Shown here: positions 45,876 through 54,397 of the stretch, piece after piece
Numbering within the stretch: the stretch's first letter is position 1
Layout of the letters: every line of letters begins with the position of its first letter
Assembly: GCA_963785735.1 (NCBI GenBank)
Contig: CAWAWJ010000001.1
Coordinates: 1,240,001-1,304,000, forward strand
Direction: 5' to 3'
DNA: 64,000 nucleotides
Source of the DNA: REEB95 sp963785735
GTDB lineage: Bacteria; Pseudomonadota; Alphaproteobacteria; ATCC43930; CGMCC-115725
Made by a program: the position numbers and the translations under genes
Notes under the pieces: generated by a model
Database searches by the model: none
Seen by the model: only the letters and a program-made list of their open reading frames with translations
What the model was told of the DNA's origin: nothing

Positions 45876-48068
45876 TCAGACCGCCGCCTTGGCCACGGCC
45901 GCGCCGCTCTTCAGCACGCCGCGGATGGCGGCGCGCAGATCGGTTCCGGTGGTGGCGCCTTTTTCGATGACCCGCTGGGTCGACGAGCGCAGGAATTCGA
46001 TTTCCTTGGCTTCGAGCGCCTTGGCGGTCACCACCAGCACCGGCACGGTGCTCCATTTTTCGCTGCCACGGATGCGTTCGAGGAACTCGAATCCGTCCAT
46101 AACCGGCATCATCAGGTCGAGCAGAATGATCGAGGGCGCCGGGTTCGATTCGAGCCACGCGAGCGCCTTCTCGCCGTCGGCGGCCTCGCCGATTTCCAGC
46201 CCCATGCGCTCCAGCATGCGGCGGGTCATGCGGCGCATCTCCGGGTCGTCGTCGACGATCAGGATACGGATGACGGCGCCGGGACGGCTGTGCCGCCGCA
46301 GCATCGCACTCAGCTGATTCCAATCGACCGGCTTGGTGATGTAGCCCGAGGCGCCGAGCGACAGCGCGATGGCGCGTTCGTGCAGCATGGTCAGCATGAT
46401 GACCGGAATTTGGTTCAGATCCGGATCGGCCTTGATCGTCGTCAACACCGACCAGCCGTCCATCTGTGGCATCATGACGTCGAGGGTGATGGCGTCGGGC
46501 TTCTCTTTCCGCGCGATGGCGAGCGCCTCGTCGCCGTTGCGCGCGTGCAGCACGCGATAACCTTCGCGTCCCAGCATTGAACCGACCAGATCGTGCACCG
46601 CCTCGTCGTCGTCCACCACCAGCACGGTCTGCGCGCCTTCCGCGTCCCCCGAAATCAGGGGTTTGGCTTCGGGCGTCGCCGGCGCCTGGGCCGCCTGGGC
46701 CGCCTGGGCCGGCAGGGTCAAGGTGAAGACCGAGCCCTTGCCCGCTTCGCTGGTGACGGTGACGTCGCCCCCCAGCATGCGGGAGAAATGCCGCGTGATG
46801 GCGAGGCCGAGGCCGGTACCGCCGAATTTGCGCGAGGTCGAACTGTCGGCTTGGCCGAAAGCCTGGAACAGGCGGCCCAGCTGTTCCGGGGTCATGCCGA
46901 TGCCGCTATCGGCGACGCGGAAATCGACCGTCGCGGCGGCGCCCGTGCCATTGCGCGCGACGGTGAGCTCGACCGTGCCTTTGTCGGTGAATTTGCTGGC
47001 GTTGCTGAGAAGGTTGAGCAGGCTCTGTTTGAGCTTGGTTACGTCGGTGCGCATGGCGCCGATATTGGCCGGGCAGTTGACGATGAGGCGATTGCCGTTC
47101 TTCGCCGCCAGCGGTTCGATGATGCCGCGCACCTCGGTGATCATCGCCGCGATGTTGGCGTCCTCGATGAACATGGTCATGCGGCCGGCTTCGATCTTCG
47201 ACAGATCGAGCACGTCGTTGATCAATCCCAGCAGATGCTTGCCGGCATTCTCGATCTTGGCAAGGTCGGGGAGGAAATCCTCCTGGCCGGTGTCCTTGGC
47301 TTCCTCTTGAAGCATTTGACTGTAGCCGATGACCGCGTTCAAGGGCGTGCGCAACTCGTGGCTCATATTGGCGAGGAATTCCGACTTGACGCGATTGGCG
47401 GTTTCGGCTGCCTCGCGGGCGCGGGTGATCTCGGCCTCATTGCGCTTTTGCTCGGTGATGTCGGTATAGATCGCGATGAAGCCGCCATCGGGCGTCGGCG
47501 CGCGGTAGACCTCGAGCACCGTGCCGTCCGGGCGCGTGCGTTCGAAGGAATGCTTGCGTTTCAACTGCTCGATGCGTTGCTTGACGACCGCCTCGATGTC
47601 CTGGTCTCCGAATTCGCCGCGCTGTCCGACATACCTGAGATAGTCGATGAAGCTGCGCTCGCGCGAGAAGAATTCCTCCGGCATGTTGAGGAATTCGCGA
47701 AAGCGCTGATTCCAGGTCAGCAGCTTGTAATCGGCGTCGTACATGGCGACGCCCTGTTCCATGTTCTCGAGCGTGCTGCGCAGCTCGATCTCGCGCTGCG
47801 ACAGCGCCTCGGTCTTCTGCGCGATCTTGCGCTCATACTCGGCTTCCATTTTCTCGTGCGCCTGCGACAAGGCGCCGTTGACGCGGCGGGCGAGCAATCC
47901 TATGACCGCCGCGGCGACGATCGTCGCCACCACCGCCGGCGCGATCGATTGCTCAAGCAGCCCGATTCCGCCGATCGACAGCATGACCGCGCTGCCCGCC
48001 ACGCCGATGACGACGAAGGCGAGCAATGCGGCCTGCCAGAACAGGCGATTGGCTGAAACCGAAGGCAT
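45876..48068 (-). CDS. hybrid sensor histidine kinase with two receiver domains
   Basis: This 730-residue protein has two membrane helices (about 11-32 and 40-60) with almost no periplasmic loop, a coiled coil, a PAS-7-type domain (about 100-210), HisKA with His237 in NMSHELRTPLN, HATPase_c (about 340-455), then two receivers: REC1 (481-585, Asp520) and REC2 (591-715, Asp641). An Ala/Gln-rich linker precedes REC1. It probably senses a cytoplasmic signal and feeds the downstream regulator and STAS genes. Confidence 0.92.
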   Translation of the reverse strand: MPSVSANRLFWQAALLAFVVIGVAGSAVMLSIGGIGLLEQSIAPAVVATIVAAAVIGLLARRVNGALSQAHEKMEAEYERKIAQKTEALSQREIELRSTLENMEQGVAMYDADYKLLTWNQRFREFLNMPEEFFSRERSFIDYLRYVGQRGEFGDQDIEAVVKQRIEQLKRKHSFERTRPDGTVLEVYRAPTPDGGFIAIYTDITEQKRNEAEITRAREAAETANRVKSEFLANMSHELRTPLNAVIGYSQMLQEEAKDTGQEDFLPDLAKIENAGKHLLGLINDVLDLSKIEAGRMTMFIEDANIAAMITEVRGIIEPLAAKNGNRLIVNCPANIGAMRTDVTKLKQSLLNLLSNASKFTDKGTVELTVARNGTGAAATVDFRVADSGIGMTPEQLGRLFQAFGQADSSTSRKFGGTGLGLAITRHFSRMLGGDVTVTSEAGKGSVFTLTLPAQAAQAAQAPATPEAKPLISGDAEGAQTVLVVDDDEAVHDLVGSMLGREGYRVLHARNGDEALAIARKEKPDAITLDVMMPQMDGWSVLTTIKADPDLNQIPVIMLTMLHERAIALSLGASGYITKPVDWNQLSAMLRRHSRPGAVIRILIVDDDPEMRRMTRRMLERMGLEIGEAADGEKALAWLESNPAPSIILLDLMMPVMDGFEFLERIRGSEKWSTVPVLVVTAKALEAKEIEFLRSSTQRVIEKGATTGTDLRAAIRGVLKSGAAVAKAAV

Positions 48069-48251
48069 CCTTGTTCATTTCCCCGTTGGGACGGCTAGCC
48101 ATCCGCAAGCATTCGTAACCGTCCCGCCGGTGTCATGCAAGCGCGAGGGAGGGCGGCTGTAACAATCCCGTCCATGCTCGACCCTGCCGTGGAATCATGC
48201 TATGCGAGTTTTCGAACGGAGTTTCGCCCGACCTCCCGCAGACGGAACGAC

Positions 48252-48698
48252 GTGAACGACCGCCAGATCATCTTTAGCGTTGCCGACACTCTCTCCGAGA
48301 TTCCGCGGGTCGCGGATCGCGTTGAGACGTTTTGCGCCGAACGCGGCGCCCCGCCCGGCTTGAGCTATGCCATCAATCTGGCGCTCGAGGAATTGCTGAC
48401 CAACACCATTTCCTACGGCTTCGAAAAAGGGCCGGGTCATGAGATCGAGGTACGCATCGGGATCGAGGCGGGCGAGGCCGTGATCGAGGTGATCGACAAC
48501 GCGCGGCCCTTCGATCCGACCAAGGCGTCCGCGCCCGATCTCAACGCCTCGATCGAAGACCGGCTGGTCGGGGGCTTGGGCGTCTATCTGGTCAAGACCA
48601 TGATGGACGAGGTGAAATACCGGCGTGATGGCGGCCGCAATCACGTGACGCTGAAAAAGCGTTTGCCGAAGCTAGGGGGGCCGAAACCGGCGGGCTAG
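48252..48698 (+). CDS. RsbW-like anti-sigma factor kinase
   Basis: This 148-residue GHKL ATPase has the N-box INLALEELLTNTISYGF, IEVIDNARPFDP and GGLGVYLVKTMMDEVKY, matching serine kinases of the RsbW/SpoIIAB group. It would bind a sigma factor or other target and phosphorylate the STAS proteins. The GTG at 48252 fits the family start; upstream codons are not family-like. It ends 3 bases from the convergent phosphatase gene. No sigma factor gene is seen nearby. Confidence 0.88.
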   Translation: MNDRQIIFSVADTLSEIPRVADRVETFCAERGAPPGLSYAINLALEELLTNTISYGFEKGPGHEIEVRIGIEAGEAVIEVIDNARPFDPTKASAPDLNASIEDRLVGGLGVYLVKTMMDEVKYRRDGGRNHVTLKKRLPKLGGPKPAG

Positions 48699-48701
48699 GC
48701 G

Positions 48702-49904
48702 TCACTTCGCTAACAGCCGGACGGCCATGGCGGTGATGTCGTCGGATTGCGGCGCGGCCCCGGCGAAAGCCTTGACCGCCCCGGTTACCGCGCCGATCAG
48801 CTTGTCGAGCGCCGCGCCGGTTTCGCGCGCGAGGACATCCTGAAGCCGTTGCTGGGTGAAAAGCGCGTCCGACATGTCGGCGGCCTCGGTGATGCCGTCG
48901 GTGTAGAAATAGAGCGCCTCGCCTCGGGCGAGGCTGAGCTTGCCGGTCTCGTAACGCCAGCCGGAATCGATGCCGAGCGCCATGCCCTGCGCGCCCCCGG
49001 CCAAGGCGGGTGGGCCTTCGCCCAGACGGTAGGGCGGGTCGTGGCCAGCGTTGCAGAATTCGAGCTCGCCGGTTTTGGGATCGAGCATGCCGAAATAGAG
49101 CGTCACGAACATCATGGTGTCGTTGCCTTCGCACAGCTCACGATTGACCCGGGTGACGATCTCGGCCGGCGAGACGCCGCTCTGCGCCATGTTGCTCGCC
49201 AGACGGAACAGGTTCTTGGTGCGCGCCATGAACATGGCCGCCGCCACGCCCTTGCCCGAGACGTCGCCGATCAGGAAGGCGAAGCGCCCGTCCGGCGTGG
49301 GAAAGAAATCATAGAGATCGCCGCCGACCTCGCGCGCCGGCTCCATCATGGCGAAGATCTCGACCGGGAATTCGGTCGAGGGCGCGGGAAAATCGCGCGG
49401 CACCATGGCCATTTGCAGCGCGCGGGCGGCGTCGAGTTCGGCTTCGAGCCGGGTGAGATGGGTGCGCACCTGGTCGCGCAGCCGCTTCTGCTCCAGGCTG
49501 GCGCTGACCCGCGCGCGCAGCAGCGTGGCGTTGAAGGGCTTGGGCAGGTAATCGAGCGCGCCGAGCTCGATGCAGCGCACCACGCTGTCGATCTCGTTAT
49601 GCGCCGAGATGACGATCACCGGCAATTCATGCAGCCGGCCTTCGGATTTGAGGCGCTCCAGCACCCCATAACCGTCGAGCTTGGGCATCATGATGTCGAG
49701 CAGCACCAGATCGAAGGGCTGCGCCTGCAGCAGGTTCAACGCCTCCTCGCCGTCGCCGGCCAGGGCGATGTCGTGAAATCCCTCGCGCTCAAGGCGGCGC
49801 ACCAGCAATTGCCGGTTATCGTCGATGTCGTCGACGACCAGGATGCGCTCGTGCCGCGATGTCCTGGTCCGGCCGGATGCACTCTCGGGTGCTTCGGGTG
49901 ACAC
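48702..49904 (-). CDS. receiver-PP2C serine phosphatase (RsbU/RssB-like)
   Basis: This 400-residue protein joins a receiver (Asp70 in LVLLDIMMP when counted from this start) through a coiled coil to a SpoIIE-type phosphatase with GGDLYDFF, DVSGKGVAAAMFMA, NAGHDPPYRL, YTDGITEA and QSDDITAM, which bind the two metals. It would dephosphorylate the STAS proteins when its receiver is phosphorylated, closing the switch. GTG 49904 is chosen because GAGGAAA precedes it; a TTG at 49919 is possible. Confidence 0.9.
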   Translation of the reverse strand: MSPEAPESASGRTRTSRHERILVVDDIDDNRQLLVRRLEREGFHDIALAGDGEEALNLLQAQPFDLVLLDIMMPKLDGYGVLERLKSEGRLHELPVIVISAHNEIDSVVRCIELGALDYLPKPFNATLLRARVSASLEQKRLRDQVRTHLTRLEAELDAARALQMAMVPRDFPAPSTEFPVEIFAMMEPAREVGGDLYDFFPTPDGRFAFLIGDVSGKGVAAAMFMARTKNLFRLASNMAQSGVSPAEIVTRVNRELCEGNDTMMFVTLYFGMLDPKTGELEFCNAGHDPPYRLGEGPPALAGGAQGMALGIDSGWRYETGKLSLARGEALYFYTDGITEAADMSDALFTQQRLQDVLARETGAALDKLIGAVTGAVKAFAGAAPQSDDITAMAVRLLAK

Positions 49905-49946
49905 GGGTTTCCTCGTCAAGGTTTCGCCGTCAGCCTACGTCCGATG

Positions 49947-49977
49947 CGTCACGCGAGGCAACTGCGGCTGCGTGACG
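49947..49977. repeat. inverted repeat between SDR and phosphatase genes
   Basis: CGTCACGC (49947-49954) and GCGTGACG (49970-49977) form an 8-base stem with a 15-base loop just after the SDR gene end (plus-strand coordinates lower). It could be an attenuator or operator for the minus-strand genes. Confidence 0.4.
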
Positions 49978-49988
49978 TTAAGTTGACT

Positions 49989-50723
49989 TTAGCGCGCGCC
50001 GGTGACGTCGAGCACCGCGCCCGAGACGTAAGACGCTTCCGGCGACAAGAGCCACAGGATCGCCGAGGCGACTTCCTCGGCGCGGCCGGCACGGCCCATC
50101 GGCAGCTTGGGCCCGATTTGGGCGATGCGGCCGGGTGGTTGGATCTCGGTGTCGATCACGCCGGGGCGCACGCAATTGACGCGGATCTTCTCCATCGCCA
50201 GCTCCTGCGCCAGGCCGAAGGTGAAGATTTCGATCCCGGCCTTGCTCGCGGCATAGGGGGTGAGTTCGCCGGCGCCGCCCAAGCGCGCCTGGGCCGAGGA
50301 CAAGGTCACGATGGCGCCGCCTTGGCCGCCATGCTTGGTCGACATGCGGCGCACCGCCTCGCGGCAGCACAGCAACGTGCCGGTGACGTTGATGCCGAGC
50401 ATGGTCTCGATCCCGCCGGAATCGACCGCGTCGATGCGGCCCGAGGGCCCCAATATACCGGCGCAATTGACCAGCGCGGTGACGCGGCCGAGTTTCTTGT
50501 CTGCCTCGGCGAAGAGCCGCACCACGTCCTTTTCTTGGCTGACATCGGCGGCGAAAATTTCGGCTTTGCCGCCGAGCTTGCGGATTTGCGCCGCCATGGC
50601 CTCGGCGCGATCGGCCTTGGCGAGGTAATTGATCGCGACGGCATAGCCGCGCTTGGCCGCGAGCAAGGCGGTTGCCGCGCCGATGCCGCGGCCGCCGCCG
50701 GTGACCAATAGAATTCCGCTCAA
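49989..50723 (-). CDS. short-chain dehydrogenase/reductase
   Basis: This 244-residue NAD(P)-dependent oxidoreductase has VTGGGRGIGAATALLAA, NCAGILGPSG, the catalytic Ser in TLSSAQARLGG and YAASK, and the ending YVSGAVLDVTGAR. Its substrate cannot be named. The TTG start at 50723 is chosen because GAGGA lies 7 bases upstream and it begins directly before the cofactor strand; longer in-frame starts lack support. Confidence 0.88.
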   Translation of the reverse strand: MSGILLVTGGGRGIGAATALLAAKRGYAVAINYLAKADRAEAMAAQIRKLGGKAEIFAADVSQEKDVVRLFAEADKKLGRVTALVNCAGILGPSGRIDAVDSGGIETMLGINVTGTLLCCREAVRRMSTKHGGQGGAIVTLSSAQARLGGAGELTPYAASKAGIEIFTFGLAQELAMEKIRVNCVRPGVIDTEIQPPGRIAQIGPKLPMGRAGRAEEVASAILWLLSPEASYVSGAVLDVTGAR

Positions 50724-50822
50724 TCCGCGTCCTCGCCTTATCCACATCCACGCCGCCGCCGCGACCGGCAAATTACCAAGGTTCTTGTGATATATCATAG
50801 AGTCAAGCCCGGCTCCCATTAG

Positions 50823-52013
50823 ATGAAGGCCGCGCGCCGTAAGCGGGGGGTGAATGTGACTGGGAAGCTATGCGCTGGAATTCTCGCATTGGCGGTTTCC
50901 GCTTGCCTGATGCGCGGCGCTTGGGCGCAGGCCGATCCCGATCCCGCTATGAATCACGCGGATCAGGTTTCCTGGTCTCTTTTCGCTCAAGCCACGGCGC
51001 CGGCGGCGTCTCCGGGCAATCACGACGTCCGGTTCGAAACTTGGGCGTCGGATGCCGACACATTCACCGAACCGCCGCGCTGGCCGGAATCCGCGCCGAG
51101 CGAGAAGAAATTGCACCGGGAAGTCTTGTCGCCGCGCGCATCGCCGGCCCCGAGTCCAGGGCAATCCGTAACGCCGGGGGTACAAAACACGAATGGCGAA
51201 GAGGTGCGCCGGAATAAACCGTCTTTCCAGTTCATCGTCGACAACCGGCTCTATGACGAAGAGGGCCTGGCCAAGGCGTTTGCCGCCGGCCGGCCGATCG
51301 ATTTTCCGGTCGATGCCATCGAGGTCAAGGCGGATTGGGTGCTCGCCGAGGGGAGCGGCCGCGACGAGTCGCTTTATTACTCCAACATCGCCTCCGACCA
51401 TAAAAAATACCTGCTGGTGTCCATGCACATCATTTCAAAACAGGTGCCGAATTGGACCTGGGCGACGTTCGAGCACCAGGACAATCCCGGGCGGTGCGAT
51501 TTCCTCGGTTGCCGGGACAGCTTCGGCGCCAAGGCGGCCTGGGTTCCGCCCGGGCCGGAAAATCCGGGGCAGCGCTATGCCGCTTGCGAAAAAACGCCAG
51601 CGGTTCTCGCGATTTTCCGTGAAAACAACCTTGCGGAGGTTTTCCGGAATTATTGCCTCAAAGGGAGTCAAACCGGCTTCGTCGATCCGACCGGGCTGCC
51701 GACCCGGTTGGGAAATTCGGTGACGGAAAAAGGCTTCGTCAACACGGCCTCTTGCATCACTTGTCATGCCCGCGCCGTGTTCGACAAGAATGGCCGGAAC
51801 GTTTTCGGCACGGGCCTCATAAAGGCCGCGCTCAATCCCGTATCCTGTCCCACCAGGGGTCAGTGCAGCCCCAACGGCACGCCTCTGCCGCGATGGTTTT
51901 GGTCCCATCCCAATACGCTGCGGCAATCGCGCGCGGCGCTTCAGGCGGATTTCGTGTGGTCAATTCCGTCTTGCGTCATTCCGAAGGGCAAAACAAAGGG
52001 TCCGTGTTCGTGA
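50823..52013 (+). CDS. secreted mono-haem c-type cytochrome-like protein
   Basis: This 396-residue protein has a signal peptide (LCAGILALAVSACLMRGAWA) and one haem c motif CITCH late in the sequence (about residue 316). An unusual large N-terminal region contains a Pro/Ser-rich linker (ASPAPSPGQSVTPG) and a domain with HIISKQVPNWTWATFEHQD and RCDFLGCRDSFG, which could bind a ligand or second cofactor. GTG codons at 50850-50856 are alternative starts. It converges on the Rieske-reductase gene, and may exchange electrons with that system. Confidence 0.7.
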   Translation: MKAARRKRGVNVTGKLCAGILALAVSACLMRGAWAQADPDPAMNHADQVSWSLFAQATAPAASPGNHDVRFETWASDADTFTEPPRWPESAPSEKKLHREVLSPRASPAPSPGQSVTPGVQNTNGEEVRRNKPSFQFIVDNRLYDEEGLAKAFAAGRPIDFPVDAIEVKADWVLAEGSGRDESLYYSNIASDHKKYLLVSMHIISKQVPNWTWATFEHQDNPGRCDFLGCRDSFGAKAAWVPPGPENPGQRYAACEKTPAVLAIFRENNLAEVFRNYCLKGSQTGFVDPTGLPTRLGNSVTEKGFVNTASCITCHARAVFDKNGRNVFGTGLIKAALNPVSCPTRGQCSPNGTPLPRWFWSHPNTLRQSRAALQADFVWSIPSCVIPKGKTKGPCS

Positions 52014-52043
52014 TCCTGGATCCCGGTCTCGAATGCCTCTGCC

Positions 52044-53096
52044 TCACATCGTATCGCGCGGACAGGTGATCGCAGCCGGCGTGCCCGGCGGCAGCGGGCG
52101 CGGGTCCACCTCCACGGTGCCGCGATTGATTCGCACGCGGTAAGTGGCGAGCTTTTCAGTGAAAGGCGCCGGCGCGCAGCCATCCGCCAGCCGATACTGA
52201 TAGCCGTGCCAGGGGCAGGTCACGCAGCCATCGATGACATGGCCTTCACCGAGCGGCCCGTTCTGATGGGCGCAAAGATTGGTGAGCGCGCCGATCTGGT
52301 CGCCGTCACGGAAGACGGCGATGCGCTCACCGCCGGGCGCCGCGATGATGCGGGCGCCCTTATCCGGGATGGAGCGCGGCGGCCCCACGGAAATCCAACC
52401 CTCGCTGCTCAGGACGGCGCCTTTGTCGATCGCCCGCTCGCGCCAGCCGGCGACGAGGTGCAGCGTCACCACGGTGCCGAGCCCGCCCGCTAGCATCAGA
52501 GGAATGAGCCATGTGCGTTCATATTGCATGATGCCGAGAGAAACATGGATCACCACCAGTCCATAGGCGACGTAGAGCGCCATGTGCAGGCCCTTCCAGA
52601 TCCGTGGCGTCAGGAACTTCATCCAGAAATCGTGGCTGGTGGAGGCCATCACGAAGAGGATGAATAGGGCGGCGAGGCCGAGCGCCTTGAAGGGGAAGCC
52701 GATGAATTTTTCGTAATCGCCCCAATTCGTCATTTGCGCGACGAGAGCCGGAAATTTGTCCTGCACCAGGTACCAGTCCAGCAAAAGCCAGGCATGGAAC
52801 GCCGCGACGAAGAAGGTCAGCACCCCGAAATGGCGCCGGTTGTAGAGGAGCGGGAGGAAGCGGGGGCTCAGCCGCGCCAGCGGACCGATCGACAGGATCG
52901 CGGTCAGCATGAGAAACGCGCAAGAGCCAAAAGCGCGAATCCAGATATCAATCGCGTCCGGCAAACTCTGCGGCGGATGCAGCCGCCAGCCGATCACGGC
53001 AAAACCGGCGAGGAAGAGTGCGACGGCGGCGATCAGAATGCCGTCATAGACGAGCTTGTTCCGGTTCCATTGCACGGCGCGGATGTCGACGCTCAT
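52044..53096 (-). CDS. ferric-reductase-like membrane protein fused to a Rieske domain
   Basis: This 350-residue protein has about six membrane helices with paired His for b-type haem (AAFHAWLLLDWY, GLHMALYVAYGLVVIHVSLG), then a C-terminal Rieske domain with CAHQNGPLGEG and CPWHGYQY holding a [2Fe-2S] cluster (C-x-H and C-x2-H). A one-chain electron path from Fe-S to haem is inferred. It follows two tiny membrane-protein genes that overlap each other, and all three seem to form one operon. Confidence 0.85.
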   Translation of the reverse strand: MSVDIRAVQWNRNKLVYDGILIAAVALFLAGFAVIGWRLHPPQSLPDAIDIWIRAFGSCAFLMLTAILSIGPLARLSPRFLPLLYNRRHFGVLTFFVAAFHAWLLLDWYLVQDKFPALVAQMTNWGDYEKFIGFPFKALGLAALFILFVMASTSHDFWMKFLTPRIWKGLHMALYVAYGLVVIHVSLGIMQYERTWLIPLMLAGGLGTVVTLHLVAGWRERAIDKGAVLSSEGWISVGPPRSIPDKGARIIAAPGGERIAVFRDGDQIGALTNLCAHQNGPLGEGHVIDGCVTCPWHGYQYRLADGCAPAPFTEKLATYRVRINRGTVEVDPRPLPPGTPAAITCPRDTM

Positions 53097-53118
53097 CGGG
53101 GCGTTCCTCTTGCGATGC

Positions 53119-53226
53119 TCAGGGCGGCAGCGCCCGGAGATAGAGCGCCAGAGCGAAGCCCAATGCGACCGCCAGCGCCAAGAACGGCCACAGCATGCGG
53201 TGGGCGGATCGGAGAGAGCGTTTCAT
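53119..53226 (-). CDS. 35-residue membrane microprotein
   Basis: This short gene encodes MKRSLRSAHRMLWPFLALAV then ALGFALALYLRALPP: a basic N-terminus and one hydrophobic helix. Its ATG overlaps the stop of the 66-residue gene as ATGA, and its stop is 22 bases before the Rieske fusion gene. The arrangement suggests a small subunit of the reductase complex. Confidence 0.65.
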   Translation of the reverse strand: MKRSLRSAHRMLWPFLALAVALGFALALYLRALPP

Positions 53227-53423
53227 CGGCCGCCGGGGGATTTGAGCCAGCGAATGAGCACATAGGGCCAGAGCGCCGCCGCGCCCGGCAGGAAAAGAAT
53301 TCGGGCGCCCATGGTCACGGTCGCGGGTTGAGGCAACACCCGCGTTACGCCGAAGCTCACGAAGGCGGCGGCGGTAACGAAACCCACCAAGACATAGAGG
53401 GCAAGGCCATAAAGCAGGATCAT
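53223..53423 (-). CDS. 66-residue membrane protein
   Basis: This protein has two hydrophobic helices (LYGLALYVLVGFVTAAAFV and ILFLPGAAALWPYVLI) and a basic end (RWLKSPGGR). It starts a three-gene set with the 35-residue protein and the Rieske/ferric-reductase fusion, to which it is coupled by overlap. It probably helps assemble or anchor that complex; function unknown. Confidence 0.65.
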   Translation of the reverse strand: MILLYGLALYVLVGFVTAAAFVSFGVTRVLPQPATVTMGARILFLPGAAALWPYVLIRWLKSPGGR

Positions 53424-53509
53424 GGCAAGGACGGCTCCCCCGTATTCACCGGTCCGATAAACTTGACCATAACGCCCCGTAAGACAAGGGCGATCGTCGG
53501 CGCCGCTCT

Positions 53510-53728
53510 ATCCCGACAGGCCGAGGAAAGGCTTGAGCGCATTCCAGAAGCGCCCGGGGTCTTGAATATACGGCGAATCTCCACAATGCGGAAGTTCGAC
53601 CAGCCGCGCCCCCGGAATGCTGGATGCGAGATACCTCGACAAAGCGGATGGTGTCGCGGTATCGCGGTGTCGCGCAACCCCACCACCAGCGTCTTGATGC
53701 GGATGGTATTGATCTCGGTGCGCTGATC
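53510..53728 (-). pseudogene. alpha/beta-hydrolase C-terminal remnant
   Basis: The minus strand just after the marC stop encodes TEINTIRIKTLVVGLRDTA, then, after a frameshift, SRYLASSIPGARLVELPHCG and DSPYIQDPGRFWNALKPFL, which is the last strand/His-loop/helix of an alpha/beta hydrolase. The N-terminal two thirds, including the nucleophile elbow, are missing. The frameshift is caused by an extra copy of an 8-base unit (see repeat at 53650). No start is available, so this is a dead fragment. Confidence 0.75.
53650..53673. repeat. 8-bp tandem triplication in the hydrolase remnant
   Basis: GGTGTCGC, GGTATCGC and GGTGTCGC lie head to tail. Removing one 8-base unit restores the hydrolase reading frame, so the repeat probably arose by strand slippage. 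Confidence 0.8.
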
Positions 53729-53730
53729 GT

Positions 53731-54363
53731 TCAGGGGCCGCCGAGATGGCTTGCGGCTATTCCGTCGAGGACGAATTGGGCGGCGATGGCCGCCAGAATC
53801 ACGCCCAGCACCCGTCCCACCACGTTGCCGCCGGTGACGCCGAGCAGGCGCGCCAACCGGCCGGCTTGCAGCAATGCCACGAGCGTGAGCGCCAGCACCA
53901 CCGCCAGCGCGCCTAGAATTTCAATAGCGGAGACGGTGGTGGACGCCCGGCTCATCAGCAAGACGACCGAGGTCAGCGCGCCCGGCCCGGCGATCAGTGG
54001 AAACGCCAAGGGAAACACCGCAATGTCATCGCGCTTGCGCGCCTCTTCTCGCTCCGGAACGGTCGGCGCGTGAATGCCCGATGGCCGCGCGAACGCCATG
54101 TCGATCGCGAGCAGGAACAGCAGGATTCCGCCGGCGATGTGGAAAGCCGCCAACGTGACGCCGAGCGCGCGCATCAGCGGGTCGCCGGCCAGCGCGAAGA
54201 CCAAAAGCAGAATGGCGGCGATCGTCGCGCCGCGCCACGCCGCATCGCGCCGCTCCCGGTGCTTCCAGGTCTGGGTCAGTCCGGCGAAGATGACGGCCGT
54301 GCCCACCGGATCGACAATCACGAATAGCGTGACGAAAGCGTAGAAAAGTTCACCCGCGATCAC
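53731..54363 (-). CDS. MarC-family integral membrane protein
   Basis: This 210-residue protein has about six membrane helices with FVIVDPVGTAVIFAGL and FPLAFPLIAGPGALTSVVLL, the two repeat motifs of the MarC/UPF0056 family. The family's function is not known and it is not linked to drug resistance despite its name. It ends at the hydrolase remnant. Confidence 0.9.
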   Translation of the reverse strand: MIAGELFYAFVTLFVIVDPVGTAVIFAGLTQTWKHRERRDAAWRGATIAAILLLVFALAGDPLMRALGVTLAAFHIAGGILLFLLAIDMAFARPSGIHAPTVPEREEARKRDDIAVFPLAFPLIAGPGALTSVVLLMSRASTTVSAIEILGALAVVLALTLVALLQAGRLARLLGVTGGNVVGRVLGVILAAIAAQFVLDGIAASHLGGP

Positions 54364-54397
54364 ATCGGCCTCCAGTCGACAGAATCAGTCCGCAGAT

